Origin: Anaerorudis sp964444915
GTDB lineage: Bacteria; Bacteroidota; Bacteroidia; Bacteroidales; Dysgonomonadaceae
Assembly: GCA_964444915.1 (NCBI GenBank)
Contig: CAYUIY010000007.1
Span: 1 to 41,741, forward strand
DNA: 41,741 nt
Direction of reading: 5' to 3'
Shown here piece by piece: positions 16,709 to 26,590 of the stretch. The notes under the pieces are model-generated. The model worked only from the letters and a program-made list of their open reading frames with translations, did no database searches and had not been told where the DNA came from. Numbering within the stretch: position 1 is the first letter of the stretch; each line of letters begins with the position of its first letter. The position numbers were made by a program, and so were the translations under genes.

Positions 16709-18112
16709 TTACCAATCTTTTTTATAGGGTTTTCCGTCATACACCAGTTCGTCATCGAACAGCACACGTGCGATACGTTCCATAGACTTCTTCTGGGTGG
16801 AATTGAAGTTCCCCCTGAACGGATCCATCGCGAAGATCATGTGTGCGCCATATCCACCATCCCTCAACCTCTTTAAATTGGTTTCCGAAGTGGTATACCC
16901 TCGAGCATACTCCTGGGAGTAGAGTGCCATCCCTGAGCGGGGCAAACCGGGATAATTCCCGCTTAAGTCATAACTGCCACCGTAATCGTGGATCGCATAG
17001 TCAATAAACGTACCGGGATTCTGTCCGTCGACAGCCGGAAGGCTTGATGTGCGGCCATATACATATACCGTCACCAACTTGTTCGGCATCGCTTTTTTAG
17101 TTTCATAACACAACCGAGCAGCGGCAGCGCTTGACGGCGTCACAAATCCGGGAGGTGGCGGATTTTGATATGCGGAATACTCATCATCGAAGAATACCCC
17201 GTCGAGCCTGTAGGCATCGCACACCGCTTTCAGTTCCCGGGCAAACTGACGTGCCGCTTCGTCGCCAAGATTAGCTACTCCCGAACGGTCGTGGTTACCC
17301 AGAATACCCAGCACCACCTGCATTCCCCTGTCCTGCAAAGGTTTGATATATTTCTCCCTGTTATCCAGAAGATGCTGCACGTTGGGATTATTGTAGACAA
17401 ACACTCTTCCGGTTTCATTGTTATAATTAATATTAGCAGAGAAAAGGATCACTATATCAATCAGCGGCTTACCGCTCCCTGCCAGCGTAAAGCAAAGATT
17501 ATTCAACGGGTTGGTGTCATTCACTTCCATACAACTAATAATCTTGATACCTGTCGGTTTCTCCGCGGTTGGAATTTTACTCAGGTCATCAATAAAAATC
17601 AGAAACCCGGATTCGGTTTCGGAAAGCCGCACATTACCCGAGACCAGTTCCGCCTTCACCGGGATCACGTAGGTCTTCCCCACTTCCAGCGTTTCGGCAG
17701 TCTCAAACTCCACCTTCGTTTTCCCGGATGCCTTACTCCCTTTCCCGATGGTTACCTGCCCGGGAATTGTTACCGCCGAAGCAGGAAATAACGGGTATTC
17801 CGTTTCGTAGGTACTGTTATAAACCTCCAGCAGAGAAGGTTCATACCTGAATGAAACGGTAATATCCTCAGGCGCCTCTGCCGTCAGACCAACGTAAATC
17901 TCCTCCGCACCCTTATCGCGAAAATCGATAAAACTCTTTTTCCTGTCCCCTCCATTGTTTGTGATATACCCTATCACCTCGTCGGGTACTTCGTAAGAGG
18001 TTTCGTCGAGTTTTGCCAGCTCGATGCTTTCATCACAGGCGCTAAAAAAGCACCCCATTAACAGGAGAAGTACAACAAAGCACTTCGATTCATTTAATAT
18101 ATTGTTCTTCAT
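16709..18112 (-). CDS. GH18 endo-beta-N-acetylglucosaminidase (Endo-H/F type), lipoprotein
   Basis: 467 aa. A lipoprotein signal ends at FFSAC26 followed by DESIE. A DUF1735 (BT_3987-like) beta domain follows at about 40-175, then a GH18 barrel from about 185. The catalytic strand reads LDGVFFDDEYS, with D304, D309 and the acid E311 of the DxE pair, as in Endo H and Bacteroides EndoBT-3987-type enzymes. It cleaves the chitobiose core of N-glycans (GlcNAc-beta-1,4-GlcNAc) on the cell surface, releasing the glycan for SusC/D. The frame is open to 18172, but the ATG at 18112 avoids overlap with the upstream gene and begins a proper signal peptide. Confidence 0.92.
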   Translation of the reverse strand: MKNNILNESKCFVVLLLLMGCFFSACDESIELAKLDETSYEVPDEVIGYITNNGGDRKKSFIDFRDKGAEEIYVGLTAEAPEDITVSFRYEPSLLEVYNSTYETEYPLFPASAVTIPGQVTIGKGSKASGKTKVEFETAETLEVGKTYVIPVKAELVSGNVRLSETESGFLIFIDDLSKIPTAEKPTGIKIISCMEVNDTNPLNNLCFTLAGSGKPLIDIVILFSANINYNNETGRVFVYNNPNVQHLLDNREKYIKPLQDRGMQVVLGILGNHDRSGVANLGDEAARQFARELKAVCDAYRLDGVFFDDEYSAYQNPPPPGFVTPSSAAAARLCYETKKAMPNKLVTVYVYGRTSSLPAVDGQNPGTFIDYAIHDYGGSYDLSGNYPGLPRSGMALYSQEYARGYTTSETNLKRLRDGGYGAHMIFAMDPFRGNFNSTQKKSMERIARVLFDDELVYDGKPYKKDW

Positions 18113-18135
18113 ACAATTAAAACTATTAATATGGT

Positions 18136-19275
18136 TTATTTGGCAGGCGCAGGCAATTTTACCGGCGTCCATTTCAAAGTAGTATTTGCCACGGCATTGT
18201 TCCCGTTTCCGGTATGATCCTTAACGGTACTACCCGCTCCCTCATCAAACTTCCAATAGGCAACCAACCCCTCCGATTGAGGGTCCACATAGTAGGGATT
18301 TTCCGCTATCTCTTCCTGAGAGCGAACAATATTCCATATCCGGCATTCCGATATCTCTCCGGCAAGCCATCGGTTATCGTCATAAGAACGCCCGATAAAA
18401 AAATCACTGCTCCCCAGGTTCACGTTACCTACAAACAAGGTACCCTCCGACTGCTTCCTTCCGTTCACATAAATAATCACAGATCCATCGGAAGCATCAT
18501 ACGTCAAAGCCACATGCACCCATTCGTTCACGGGCAATCCCTTGTTCGGATCAGCAGCGGGGAAGTTACCCCTGTTCGTGGCTATCTGTATCTGGTTCGA
18601 TGGGAAGTTGGCATCTCCGATACGAATCAGGAAACTGCCTTCTATCCCCATCACAGTACTGATCATCTTGTCAAAATTACGTACGCGTATCAACGCTTCC
18701 ATCGTAAGCTGTGAAAGGTTATTGCACACACCGGGATTAGACCAGTTCACCGAGAGATAGTTCTTTTCTATATCGGCCACCACATTGATCAGCGAAGCCC
18801 CCCTTATCACGTAATAGTAGGTACGGGCGCTCCGGAGAATATCTATATCGGCCTCCGATATGGAGACCGGGAGCACATACACCTTGTCGCGGTTGAGTGA
18901 GGAAAAATCCTTGAAAAGGATGCGCGCCTCGGTAGAGAGCACTCCTCCTGCGTGAATCAACGCTTCCGCTTCAATCCACTCGTAATTTTCGGCAGGCAGC
19001 AGCTCCGCCTTATCGTAATAAGCCTCGTTGTAGACCTTCACCAGCGATTCATCCACTCTGTATGTAATTTTAATATCCTGTTCGGCGGGCATTGCCAACT
19101 CGGCCTGAAGCACTCTCTCCTGGTCCGCTTCATTACCCGTAAAGAGGATTTCTCCTGTCTTCGCAGTGCTCTTTATATAGAGCTTATTGTCAAAACTGCC
19201 GTCACTTTGGCAACCAACCATCAGAAGTGCTACCAGCAGTATTCCATATATACTATATCGTTTCATTGTTTTCAT
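18136..19275 (-). CDS. DUF1735 + LamG surface glycan-binding lipoprotein
   Basis: 379 aa. Signal with lipid cysteine at LMVGC22 and QSDGS after it. A DUF1735 domain follows (about 30-150), then a concanavalin-A-like LamG domain (about 170-375) with the signatures VNEWVHVALTYD, SVIIYVNGRK, FFIGRSYDDNRWLAGEISECRIW and GLVAYWKFDEG. No catalytic residues are expected; it likely holds N-glycan or glycoprotein at the surface. The start overlaps the stop of the preceding gene by 3 nt (TGA within ATGA), indicating translational coupling; an ATG three codons later (19266) is the alternative. The next gene (GH18) begins 24 bp after its stop. Confidence 0.9.
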   Translation of the reverse strand: MKTMKRYSIYGILLVALLMVGCQSDGSFDNKLYIKSTAKTGEILFTGNEADQERVLQAELAMPAEQDIKITYRVDESLVKVYNEAYYDKAELLPAENYEWIEAEALIHAGGVLSTEARILFKDFSSLNRDKVYVLPVSISEADIDILRSARTYYYVIRGASLINVVADIEKNYLSVNWSNPGVCNNLSQLTMEALIRVRNFDKMISTVMGIEGSFLIRIGDANFPSNQIQIATNRGNFPAADPNKGLPVNEWVHVALTYDASDGSVIIYVNGRKQSEGTLFVGNVNLGSSDFFIGRSYDDNRWLAGEISECRIWNIVRSQEEIAENPYYVDPQSEGLVAYWKFDEGAGSTVKDHTGNGNNAVANTTLKWTPVKLPAPAK

Positions 19276-20345
19276 TTTTTTGGAGAAGGATTCATCTTAG
19301 AAATTGCATCACGTGTATAGGGATAAATACGTGCTATATTGAAATAATCGTTATTCACGTTTTTAATTCCCAGTCCGACAACAGAATAACCGTCGTGGTT
19401 CAGCATCACCCACTGCGAAGCGCCTGTCACCGCCCGTGTCACGCCATCGGCCCAATAGCCGGTCTTCGCATCTTCTTTATCCAAAGAAACGGTCTCTACC
19501 GACACAATGTAGCGGTCGGAAGGTACACCTTCCACATTGGCGGACATTATATTATAGGTAAGCCTCGCACTGTTGCCCGCATCCATGGAAGGAATAATGA
19601 TATAGCGGCACTTTTCCAGTATGCTTTTGTTCAGCAGGTTTTGAGGATACCCTTCAAAGAGGATCATCTTATCCTTATTTCTCTCGTGCCAATCTTCGAC
19701 AATACCTATAAAAGCTTTTTCATACGTCGTATAAAGCTGCTTTTCCGCTTCATCCATATGCAGGGTATTCTTTCCCCGGTAACCTACGATAATGCCATCG
19801 TAACTGTATTTCTTTACCAAAGGCAGGATGCGGCTGACGGTATCCGCCAGAAAATCCACGAATGCCGGGATCTCAAGCTTAGCTGCTCCCTCTTCTCTTT
19901 CTTTCTGAGTATTCGCTTCCATATCGGCCACCATTGTTTCATAGATAAGTTTGATGGTTTCAAAATTCATGTCATACACAAATTTTGTTCCCTTTTCACT
20001 TCTCACTTTTTTCATCTCATCCAGTTCAAACTGTGCCGGATTTGTAGGATGCAGCAGCGATACGATATCGATACTGTCGGGAAGCACATCTAAATGGTCG
20101 GCACGACTCTGCGGCACCTTGTTGCTGTTATTGAACCAGGTGATCATCACCTTATGTTCCGACTCCTTGTAATTTCTCAGGTTTTCGAGGTATTCGGCAT
20201 AAAGTGCGGGATTCTGCTTCGCAATATCAGCCTCGTTAATTACCACAGATTCCACTTCTGTCCAGTCGCTGCAGGCAGTAAAGACCAGCACGGCCAGTAA
20301 ACCGATCACCCATCGGCCTCTCTTTATAGATCTTATATTTTTCAT
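19272..20345 (-). CDS. GH18-like glycan-binding lipoprotein lacking the catalytic acid
   Basis: 357 aa with lipid cysteine at VFTAC25 followed by SDWTE. The barrel follows the GH18 pattern (HKVMITWFNNS; FVYDMNFETI; VKKYSYDGIIVGYRG; YIIIPSMDAG). At the catalytic strand the motif is SYDGIIVGYRG (181-191): the position of the acid Glu is R190 and the DxE Asp is G188, so hydrolysis by the normal GH18 mechanism is not expected. GH18-fold proteins of this kind serve as surface glycan-binding proteins in Bacteroides N-glycan loci. It lies just after susD and is translationally coupled to the next gene. Confidence 0.85.
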   Translation of the reverse strand: MKNIRSIKRGRWVIGLLAVLVFTACSDWTEVESVVINEADIAKQNPALYAEYLENLRNYKESEHKVMITWFNNSNKVPQSRADHLDVLPDSIDIVSLLHPTNPAQFELDEMKKVRSEKGTKFVYDMNFETIKLIYETMVADMEANTQKEREEGAAKLEIPAFVDFLADTVSRILPLVKKYSYDGIIVGYRGKNTLHMDEAEKQLYTTYEKAFIGIVEDWHERNKDKMILFEGYPQNLLNKSILEKCRYIIIPSMDAGNSARLTYNIMSANVEGVPSDRYIVSVETVSLDKEDAKTGYWADGVTRAVTGASQWVMLNHDGYSVVGLGIKNVNNDYFNIARIYPYTRDAISKMNPSPKK

Positions 20346-20360
20346 ATGATTATTCTATTT

Positions 20361-21953
20361 TTATTTTTTAGCATCCCACCATACACGTGTAGCCATATTG
20401 TCGGGCCCTTTCAGGTAGTTATCGATAGCATACCGCACATTCTCTTCGTTGGTAGTGATCTCTTCACCCGGATAGGCCAGCCGGCGCGGACCCAGGTTCG
20501 TATCCACCACTCCCCCGCTGTTGTTCACCACAACCGGCATAAAGAAGGGGTAGCCGGTCCTGCGATGTTCCGCCCAGGCTTCGAGCCCCAGCGGAAAGAT
20601 AGCAATCCATTTCTGGGTAATAATACGTTCCAAGTTTTCTTCAAAGTCGGCATCCTCTTTCCATGCTACGGTTATGTTGCTCACCTTTCCGCTATAGGTA
20701 TTCTTTTTCATCGGATCGATATATGGCGATGGCGTTCTTCCGTTATCCGCCAGGTAGCTGTCCAACCCACCGGCACCCCACTCTTCAAAGGAGAGCCGTA
20801 TGCCCTGTTCGTAACAGGCTTTCGCACTCTCTGAGCCCATGTTCCATCCGCGCAGAGCGCCCTCGGCCCTCAGGAATGCCACCTCTGCCGCATTCATCCA
20901 AAGCATCGGTGTATTGGGGGTAACGTTGTAATTGGCATACTTCTGTGCCTCCTGTGCTGCCGGTATCATAATGCCGGAACGCAAGCCGAAATAGCCGTTC
21001 TGTGCCACGTTATCGTTTGCGGTGAAGGAGCTTTGAGTAAAATACTTCTCCCTTCTCGGGTCCTGAAACCCGTTCATATAAGAAGTAATATCTGCCGATA
21101 CCCTCGAGTCGCCGCCATTCCAGAGATACATGATGCGGTGAAGCGGATTTCCGTCTTTACCGAATCCGCCAATCCGTGCATTATCGGCATTCGACTTCAT
21201 CACACCCACTTCATGGGCTACCGCCTCTTCCGCCATCTGCTGTGCCAGGTCAGGATCCACATAAGCAAGGCGCATCGCCAGGCGCAGTTTCAGCGAATTG
21301 GCAAATTTTATCCATGCCACGATATTGCCGTTAAACACTTTATCGGCGTTGGGACTGAACGATTCGGTCTGACGGATAGTCAGAATATCCACCGCATCGG
21401 TCAGCTCTTTGAACATGGTGCGGTATATTTGCTCCTGTGAATCGAACGGAGCATTCAGCTCCCCGTTCTCTCCAATCTTGGAGTATGGGATTGGGCCGTA
21501 AGCATCCGTGATACGGTGTAAAGCCGCAACCCTGCAAATTTCGGCCACCGAGAGCAATATCTCATCATCGGTCACATCTTTCAGCGCCCTGTAATTAGGA
21601 TAGATGTTGGTAATAATATCGGTAAACAACACCTTATTCCAGTCGGGCGCCGGACGGTAAGTAGCAAAATTCTTACCGTTGAAACCCGGGTTCGAATCGG
21701 AAAAGTAACCACCTCAATTGCCCCCTAATAGGCACTCGGTAAACTGGCACGCGTTGGGGAAAGTGGGTATTACCCAGCTCTGTATGGCCAACATAGCCGC
21801 GCTCTCGCTGTATGCATCCCTCGATGCTTCATCTTTGGTGACCCCATACGGGTCTTTATTGATTTCTTCGAATCCGTTGGTGCAACCGGCAGACAAAAGT
21901 ATGCCGACCGTCACGAGGATTATATAGTTTATTAACCTGTAATATTTTATCAT
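20361..21953 (-). pseudogene. SusD-like (RagB, SusD-like_2) lipoprotein gene with in-frame stop
   Basis: The frame is continuous over 530 codons except for one TGA at 21714-21716 (codon 80). The part before the stop has a signal and lipobox (LLSAGC) and EINKDPYGVTKDEA. The part after it reads GGYFSDSNPGFNGKNF and continues to a normal SusD C-terminus. SusD-like_2 proteins have an aromatic residue at the stop position (LLGGxYGGY type), so a Tyr or Trp codon has become TGA. It normally caps SusC and binds the glycan at the surface. With this stop only a 79-residue product or an internally initiated protein (possible ATG/GTG at about 21632) could be made. It could be a real mutation, a phase-variable or sequencing error, or readthrough. 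Confidence 0.85.
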
Positions 21954-21964
21954 AACGCATTCTA

Positions 21965-24900
21965 TTAAAAAGTTACTCTCAAATTCAGTCCAAAGCTTCT
22001 TGTAGCAGGGGTCATAAAATAATCCATCCCCTGATAGTAGTTCTCGGTAGAGGCCACCGACTCCGGATCGAAAGGAGCCTTGCAGTAGATCATCAGCAGG
22101 TTTCTTCCGGTCAGCGAGAGAGCTACATCCGCAATTCCGTTAAACCATTTCCTCGGGAAATTGTAGCCTATGCTTGCCTCCTGCAGCCTTACGTTTGTAG
22201 CGTCATAGATATAATAAGGCGAAACTGCGTCACCGCTACCTATTGTGGTATACCATTTTTCGGCAGAGACATGGTCACCGCCATTCACCACTATGCCACC
22301 GTTGTCACGTGCCACCGCAGATGCTTCCGATACGCCGTAATAATCCATCGCAGCCTGTGTCCGTGAAAAGACCACGCCTCCAAAGCGTGCCGAAAGCAGA
22401 AATCCCAAGCTGAAGTTACCATACGTGAAATCGTTTTTCCATCCCATGTTCGATTTGGGGAACACACTACCCAGACTGATATAGTCCTCCAGCCGGTTGA
22501 TCTTTACCGACTGTATATCTCCGTTCTCATCGATATAGATATCGCCATTGCTGTCACGCGCTAAATCGGTCGTGGAGTAAATATCGCCGAGCCCTCCTCC
22601 CTTCTTCAATATAAAGCGCGTCTGTCCCAATCCGCCCACGTCAAGATGTTCAATAGAGAACTTCTCTCCGGTGATCGGGTTAGTGGCATCATCGGCCAGG
22701 TCAAGGATCTTGTTCCTGTTCATGCTCAACGTGTAGTACGACGACCACGAGAATTTATCCCACTTGTTCTTGTAACCCAGCCCCAGTTCGATACCCTGGT
22801 TGAGGACGCTTCCCGTCTGGATAAAAATATCCGACCAACCCGAAGACACCGAAAGCTGAGGGTTGAACGTCTGGTTGTATGTGTTGGCATAATAGTAGGT
22901 AAAATCAAAATTAAATCCGTTCAGGAAGCGGGTATCCAAACCAAACTCCCAGGAGTTGGTCCGTTCCGGCTTCAGATTATAAAGCGGATAATGGGTTTTT
23001 GTAACCCACACCTTGTTACTGGCATCCCACGAGTAGGTGGGGTTTGCCAGGAAACGACGGAAAGGAAGACCCACCGAAGCCCAGGAAGCCCTCACCTTCA
23101 TATAAGAGATCTCCTTAGGAAAGGTAAGTATCTCAGATAGCACTACAGACCCTCCCACGGAAGGATAGAAAAACGACCTGTTCACCGAATTGGGTCCGGC
23201 CAGTTGTGAGGGCCAATCGTTCCTTCCGGTCAACGTCAGGTAATAAGCGTTTCTGAAACCCAGTTCGATACTCGCAAAAGCAGAGTTGGTTTTTTCCCTC
23301 CATCCGTTCTGTTCTCTGAGCGTTTGAGAGTCACTCAGCTGAAACACGTTAAATACGTTGGGAATACCCACCGGCTCATTTATTCCTTCCGCTATCTCCT
23401 TTCCGTAAGCGATAGGACCTTTGTTTACAAACGCATCGGAGCGCATATCGGAAAAGGAAACTCCACCGTTAAACTGAAACGAGAATTCATCTGTGAGTCC
23501 TTTATCGATATTCAACAGTAGATCCCCATACATCTGATCATCCACGGTACGGGTAATGCCGTAGAGGCCGTTCGGCGAACCTTCTGTCATCAACGTATTG
23601 GTCGATGCATATAACTTTTCGGTATAATCATTGCCCGAGTGGTCCTTCCTGATACGTGCCGAAACATTCATCCAGTCGTTTATAAAACAGGTAAACCCCA
23701 AGTTGGCCATATAACGGTCTCTTTTGTTCTCCCGCAGGTTGCGGTGGTTTATCCAGTAGGGATTTTGCATCACATAGGTAGCAGCGCCCGAAGGCCAGTA
23801 CTGTTCATATATCTTTCTGGAAGGGTTATACCTTTCATACATTCTTATATCGTCCCAATCGTTTCCCCTCGGAAAAAGATAAGCCGAAGTAAGCGGATTA
23901 AGATATATCCCCTGGTTAGTCATATTACGGTCGTCCTGGCGGATATAGCTTACCCCTGCATCCAGTTTCAGCTTACCATCATAAAACGAAGTGGTGTTAC
24001 GGAATGTGAAGTTATACCGGTTATAGCGGTTGTTGGGAATGATCCCTACTGAGTTGACAGCCGAAGCAGAAAGGTAGGTCTGATTCTTTTCCGTCCCGGT
24101 AGAAATAGAGACCGACTCGGTAGCGGACATCCCTCGTTCAAAATAATCTTTCTTCGGATCATACCCCATAAAGTTCGCCTCGTTAAGGAGACGTCCCCAG
24201 CTCAGATACTGATCAGAGGTACCATACCGATTCTGAAACTGCGGAAGGATAAAGGGGTTCATCATTTCCATGTTGCTCGAAACAATAATCTTGGTTTTTC
24301 CAGCCTGGCCGCTTTTGGTGGTAATCACGATAGCTCCATTAGCCGCATCGCTGCCATACAAGGCTGCTGCCGCCGCTCCTGTCAGCACCGAAATTGTTTC
24401 TATATCCTCGGGGTTGATATCCGCGATACCCTCTGTAGCCCCTTTCGATCCGAATACAGTCTCACCGCCCCCACCAAAATTGTACATCGGCACCCCATCT
24501 ATCACATAGAGAGCATTGCTGGTCTGCTCGATACTTTTTGTTCCGCGCATAATCACCTTGCTGGCTCCCCCGATACCAGAAGAAGAGCTGTTGATACTCA
24601 GTCCGGGGATTTTTCCCGACAGCGAATTTATAAAGTTGGCATCCTTGACGCCCACCAGATCATCGCCGCTAATCTGCTGAACGTTGTAGCTGAGAGCTTT
24701 CTCCGATCGCCTGATGCCTAGAGCGGTCACCACCACTTCCGTCAGCAGCTGGGTATCCGGCGCCATACGGACGGTATAGCTGTTCTGCGGCGTGATCACC
24801 ACCTTCTGGGTGCGATAACCGATATAAGAGATATTTATCACATCGCCTTCCTTCACCTGCAGAGAGAAGTTGCCGTCGATATCGGTAGCGGTACCTTTGG

Positions 24901-25324
24901 ATGGGTCACCCTCCACAATAACCGTTGCCCCAATCAGCGGTTCATCGTTTTCATCGAGCACCTGCCCGGTCACTCTTTTTTGCGTCGTTTTACTTTCCGT
25001 ATCAGGGATGATCACCACGTATCCGTCCTTTATCCGGTATGTAAAGCCGGACCCACAAAGTACGCCGGTGAGAGCTTCTTCCACTGACCCGTTTCTCACA
25101 TCAAGATCAGTTGCTTTCTTGCCGACCAGTTGAGATTCATTAAAAGCGATGGAGAGCTTCGACTGTTTTTCTATCTCCCGTAATGCGTCAATAACCGGTA
25201 TACTCTTGTTCCTCAAGGTTATCGTTACATTGTTTTGCGAATAAGCAAATGTTTGAACCGATATCAAACAGAAAAACAGAAAGAAAATCTTTGCTTTCGC
25301 GTTTGTAATTAGATTAAAATTCAT
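21965..25324 (-). CDS. SusC/RagA TonB-linked outer-membrane transporter with STN domain
   Basis: 1119 aa. Signal peptide (about 1-29), STN domain (about 30-105, VTITLRNKSIPVIDALREI onward), carboxypeptidase-regulatory-like domain (about 118-190, GQVLDENDEPLIGATV), plug (about 205-330, with NSLSGKIPGLSI and ALYVIDGVPM), then a 22-strand barrel ending in a typical aromatic C-terminus (FGLNLRVTF). It imports oligosaccharide with energy from TonB/ExbBD. The STN domain passes a signal to FecR, so this is a transporter with a sigma/anti-sigma switch. It is followed after 11 bp by susD. The leader contains an opposite-facing hairpin (25409-25444). Confidence 0.96.
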   Translation of the reverse strand: MNFNLITNAKAKIFFLFFCLISVQTFAYSQNNVTITLRNKSIPVIDALREIEKQSKLSIAFNESQLVGKKATDLDVRNGSVEEALTGVLCGSGFTYRIKDGYVVIIPDTESKTTQKRVTGQVLDENDEPLIGATVIVEGDPSKGTATDIDGNFSLQVKEGDVINISYIGYRTQKVVITPQNSYTVRMAPDTQLLTEVVVTALGIRRSEKALSYNVQQISGDDLVGVKDANFINSLSGKIPGLSINSSSSGIGGASKVIMRGTKSIEQTSNALYVIDGVPMYNFGGGGETVFGSKGATEGIADINPEDIETISVLTGAAAAALYGSDAANGAIVITTKSGQAGKTKIIVSSNMEMMNPFILPQFQNRYGTSDQYLSWGRLLNEANFMGYDPKKDYFERGMSATESVSISTGTEKNQTYLSASAVNSVGIIPNNRYNRYNFTFRNTTSFYDGKLKLDAGVSYIRQDDRNMTNQGIYLNPLTSAYLFPRGNDWDDIRMYERYNPSRKIYEQYWPSGAATYVMQNPYWINHRNLRENKRDRYMANLGFTCFINDWMNVSARIRKDHSGNDYTEKLYASTNTLMTEGSPNGLYGITRTVDDQMYGDLLLNIDKGLTDEFSFQFNGGVSFSDMRSDAFVNKGPIAYGKEIAEGINEPVGIPNVFNVFQLSDSQTLREQNGWREKTNSAFASIELGFRNAYYLTLTGRNDWPSQLAGPNSVNRSFFYPSVGGSVVLSEILTFPKEISYMKVRASWASVGLPFRRFLANPTYSWDASNKVWVTKTHYPLYNLKPERTNSWEFGLDTRFLNGFNFDFTYYYANTYNQTFNPQLSVSSGWSDIFIQTGSVLNQGIELGLGYKNKWDKFSWSSYYTLSMNRNKILDLADDATNPITGEKFSIEHLDVGGLGQTRFILKKGGGLGDIYSTTDLARDSNGDIYIDENGDIQSVKINRLEDYISLGSVFPKSNMGWKNDFTYGNFSLGFLLSARFGGVVFSRTQAAMDYYGVSEASAVARDNGGIVVNGGDHVSAEKWYTTIGSGDAVSPYYIYDATNVRLQEASIGYNFPRKWFNGIADVALSLTGRNLLMIYCKAPFDPESVASTENYYQGMDYFMTPATRSFGLNLRVTF

Positions 25325-25408
25325 AAATTTGATGTCTTTTCTTTAGCGTTAGGTTAGACACTTAGTTGTTTTTTCGATGAAAGAGTTTACACTCTAATGC
25401 TGATTCTT

Positions 25409-25444
25409 CCGGAATAAAGTAACCGCTTTATTCCGGTTTTTTTT
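25409..25444 (+). terminator. Strong hairpin with T-run facing the + strand
   Basis: Perfect 11-bp arms CCGGAATAAAG (25409-25419) and CTTTATTCCGG (25426-25436) with a 6-nt loop are followed by eight T (25437-25444) on the + strand. The surrounding genes (fecR and susC) are on the - strand, so this terminator faces the wrong way for them; it would stop antisense transcription into fecR. It may also shape the susC leader RNA. Confidence 0.65.
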
Positions 25445-25484
25445 ATTATGATGTATCCATGTAATAAAATTTAATTGTGAGTAA

Positions 25485-26471
25485 TTATCTTATCCTTGTT
25501 TCTATAAAGCATGTGTCGTTGACAATATTATATCTGATATAACCCGCTACCTGTGTAATGATCTCCATAACCTCTTCTAGGGGAGCATCCTCTTTAAACC
25601 TAAAAGTATATGTATCGTTACTGAAGCGTTCTTCATGGTATATAAACTGATAGGGATATTTTCTTTTTAGGACGGTAATGATCTCGCTGAGTGTAGTACC
25701 CTTGAAAATAATCTCGCCCCGTTGCCAGGCCGTCACATCCTCTATATCGGGATAATTGATGCAGGATGATCCCGATATTTTATTATACACCAGTTGTTGG
25801 TTCGGAGAGAGAACGGTATGCTTATCCAGGTTGTTATATGTTGCCTCCACAGTCCCCGAAAGCAATGTCACCCGCACCAGCGAATCCCCGGGATAAGCAA
25901 GAAGATCAAATTCAGTACCCAGCACGGTCACCTGGAAATCATTCGACTTCACTACAAAGGGCCTCTTCTTATCGGGTCTTACTTTGAAATTGGCTTCGCC
26001 GGAGAGGTACACGCTCCTGCTCTTGCCGGTGAACTCCTCCGGATAAAGAAGCAAACTCCCTGAGTTGAGATGCACTTCACTCCCGTCGGGAAGCACCAGA
26101 CGCTCTGTAACAGCTACCGGAACGTATTGCTCGAGCAAACCGGCAGAAGAAACATCCCTCTTTGTCCGATAGGTAGTATATATGGCAGAGAGTGAGATCA
26201 CCAGAAGCACGGCTGCCACCGTCTGCCACACCTTCACCCGCTGTATGCGGGGCATCTTCTCCTGCAAGCCGGCTTTTTTTCTGAAAGCTTCCCACGAATT
26301 CCGGGTTTTGGCATCCGCTTTGTGGCCGCTTTGATCCCATAGCTCTTTCAGCATCCGGTCTTTCTCTCCCGAATGTTCCTCCTCGGCAAGCCACCGAAAA
26401 AAAGCCCGTTTCCCCGCTTCGGAGAACTCCCCGGCGGTAAAAAGATCTATAATCCTTTTAAAATAATTCAT
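25485..26471 (-). CDS. FecR-type anti-sigma factor
   Basis: 328 aa: cytoplasmic N-terminal part (1-80) with the RAFFRWLAEEEHSGE region that contacts the ECF sigma factor, one membrane helix (about 82-98, VWQTVAAVLLVISLSAI), a periplasmic FecR domain (about 115-230: LPDGSEVHLNSGS, YLSGEANFKV, VLGTEFDLLAY) and a C-terminal DUF4974 domain (about 245-325). It keeps the sigma factor inactive until SusC senses glycan through its STN domain. It lies downstream of the sigma gene in the same direction (119-bp gap). Confidence 0.95.
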   Translation of the reverse strand: MNYFKRIIDLFTAGEFSEAGKRAFFRWLAEEEHSGEKDRMLKELWDQSGHKADAKTRNSWEAFRKKAGLQEKMPRIQRVKVWQTVAAVLLVISLSAIYTTYRTKRDVSSAGLLEQYVPVAVTERLVLPDGSEVHLNSGSLLLYPEEFTGKSRSVYLSGEANFKVRPDKKRPFVVKSNDFQVTVLGTEFDLLAYPGDSLVRVTLLSGTVEATYNNLDKHTVLSPNQQLVYNKISGSSCINYPDIEDVTAWQRGEIIFKGTTLSEIITVLKRKYPYQFIYHEERFSNDTYTFRFKEDAPLEEVMEIITQVAGYIRYNIVNDTCFIETRIR

Positions 26472-26590
26472 TCACCTCTGTTTTATCTTCCAAAGTCATT
26501 TTATGATATTGATAAATCCGGAGATCGAGAGAGAAAAACCTTTTCTTCTCCGGCTCTCTATATATAATACGGATAAAACGGGCTGATTAC

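Noticed and set aside
21660..21720. tRNA-like GGTTCGAATC text
   Set aside because: It is part of the susD coding sequence and no cloverleaf can be formed around it. No tRNA or rRNA was found in the window.
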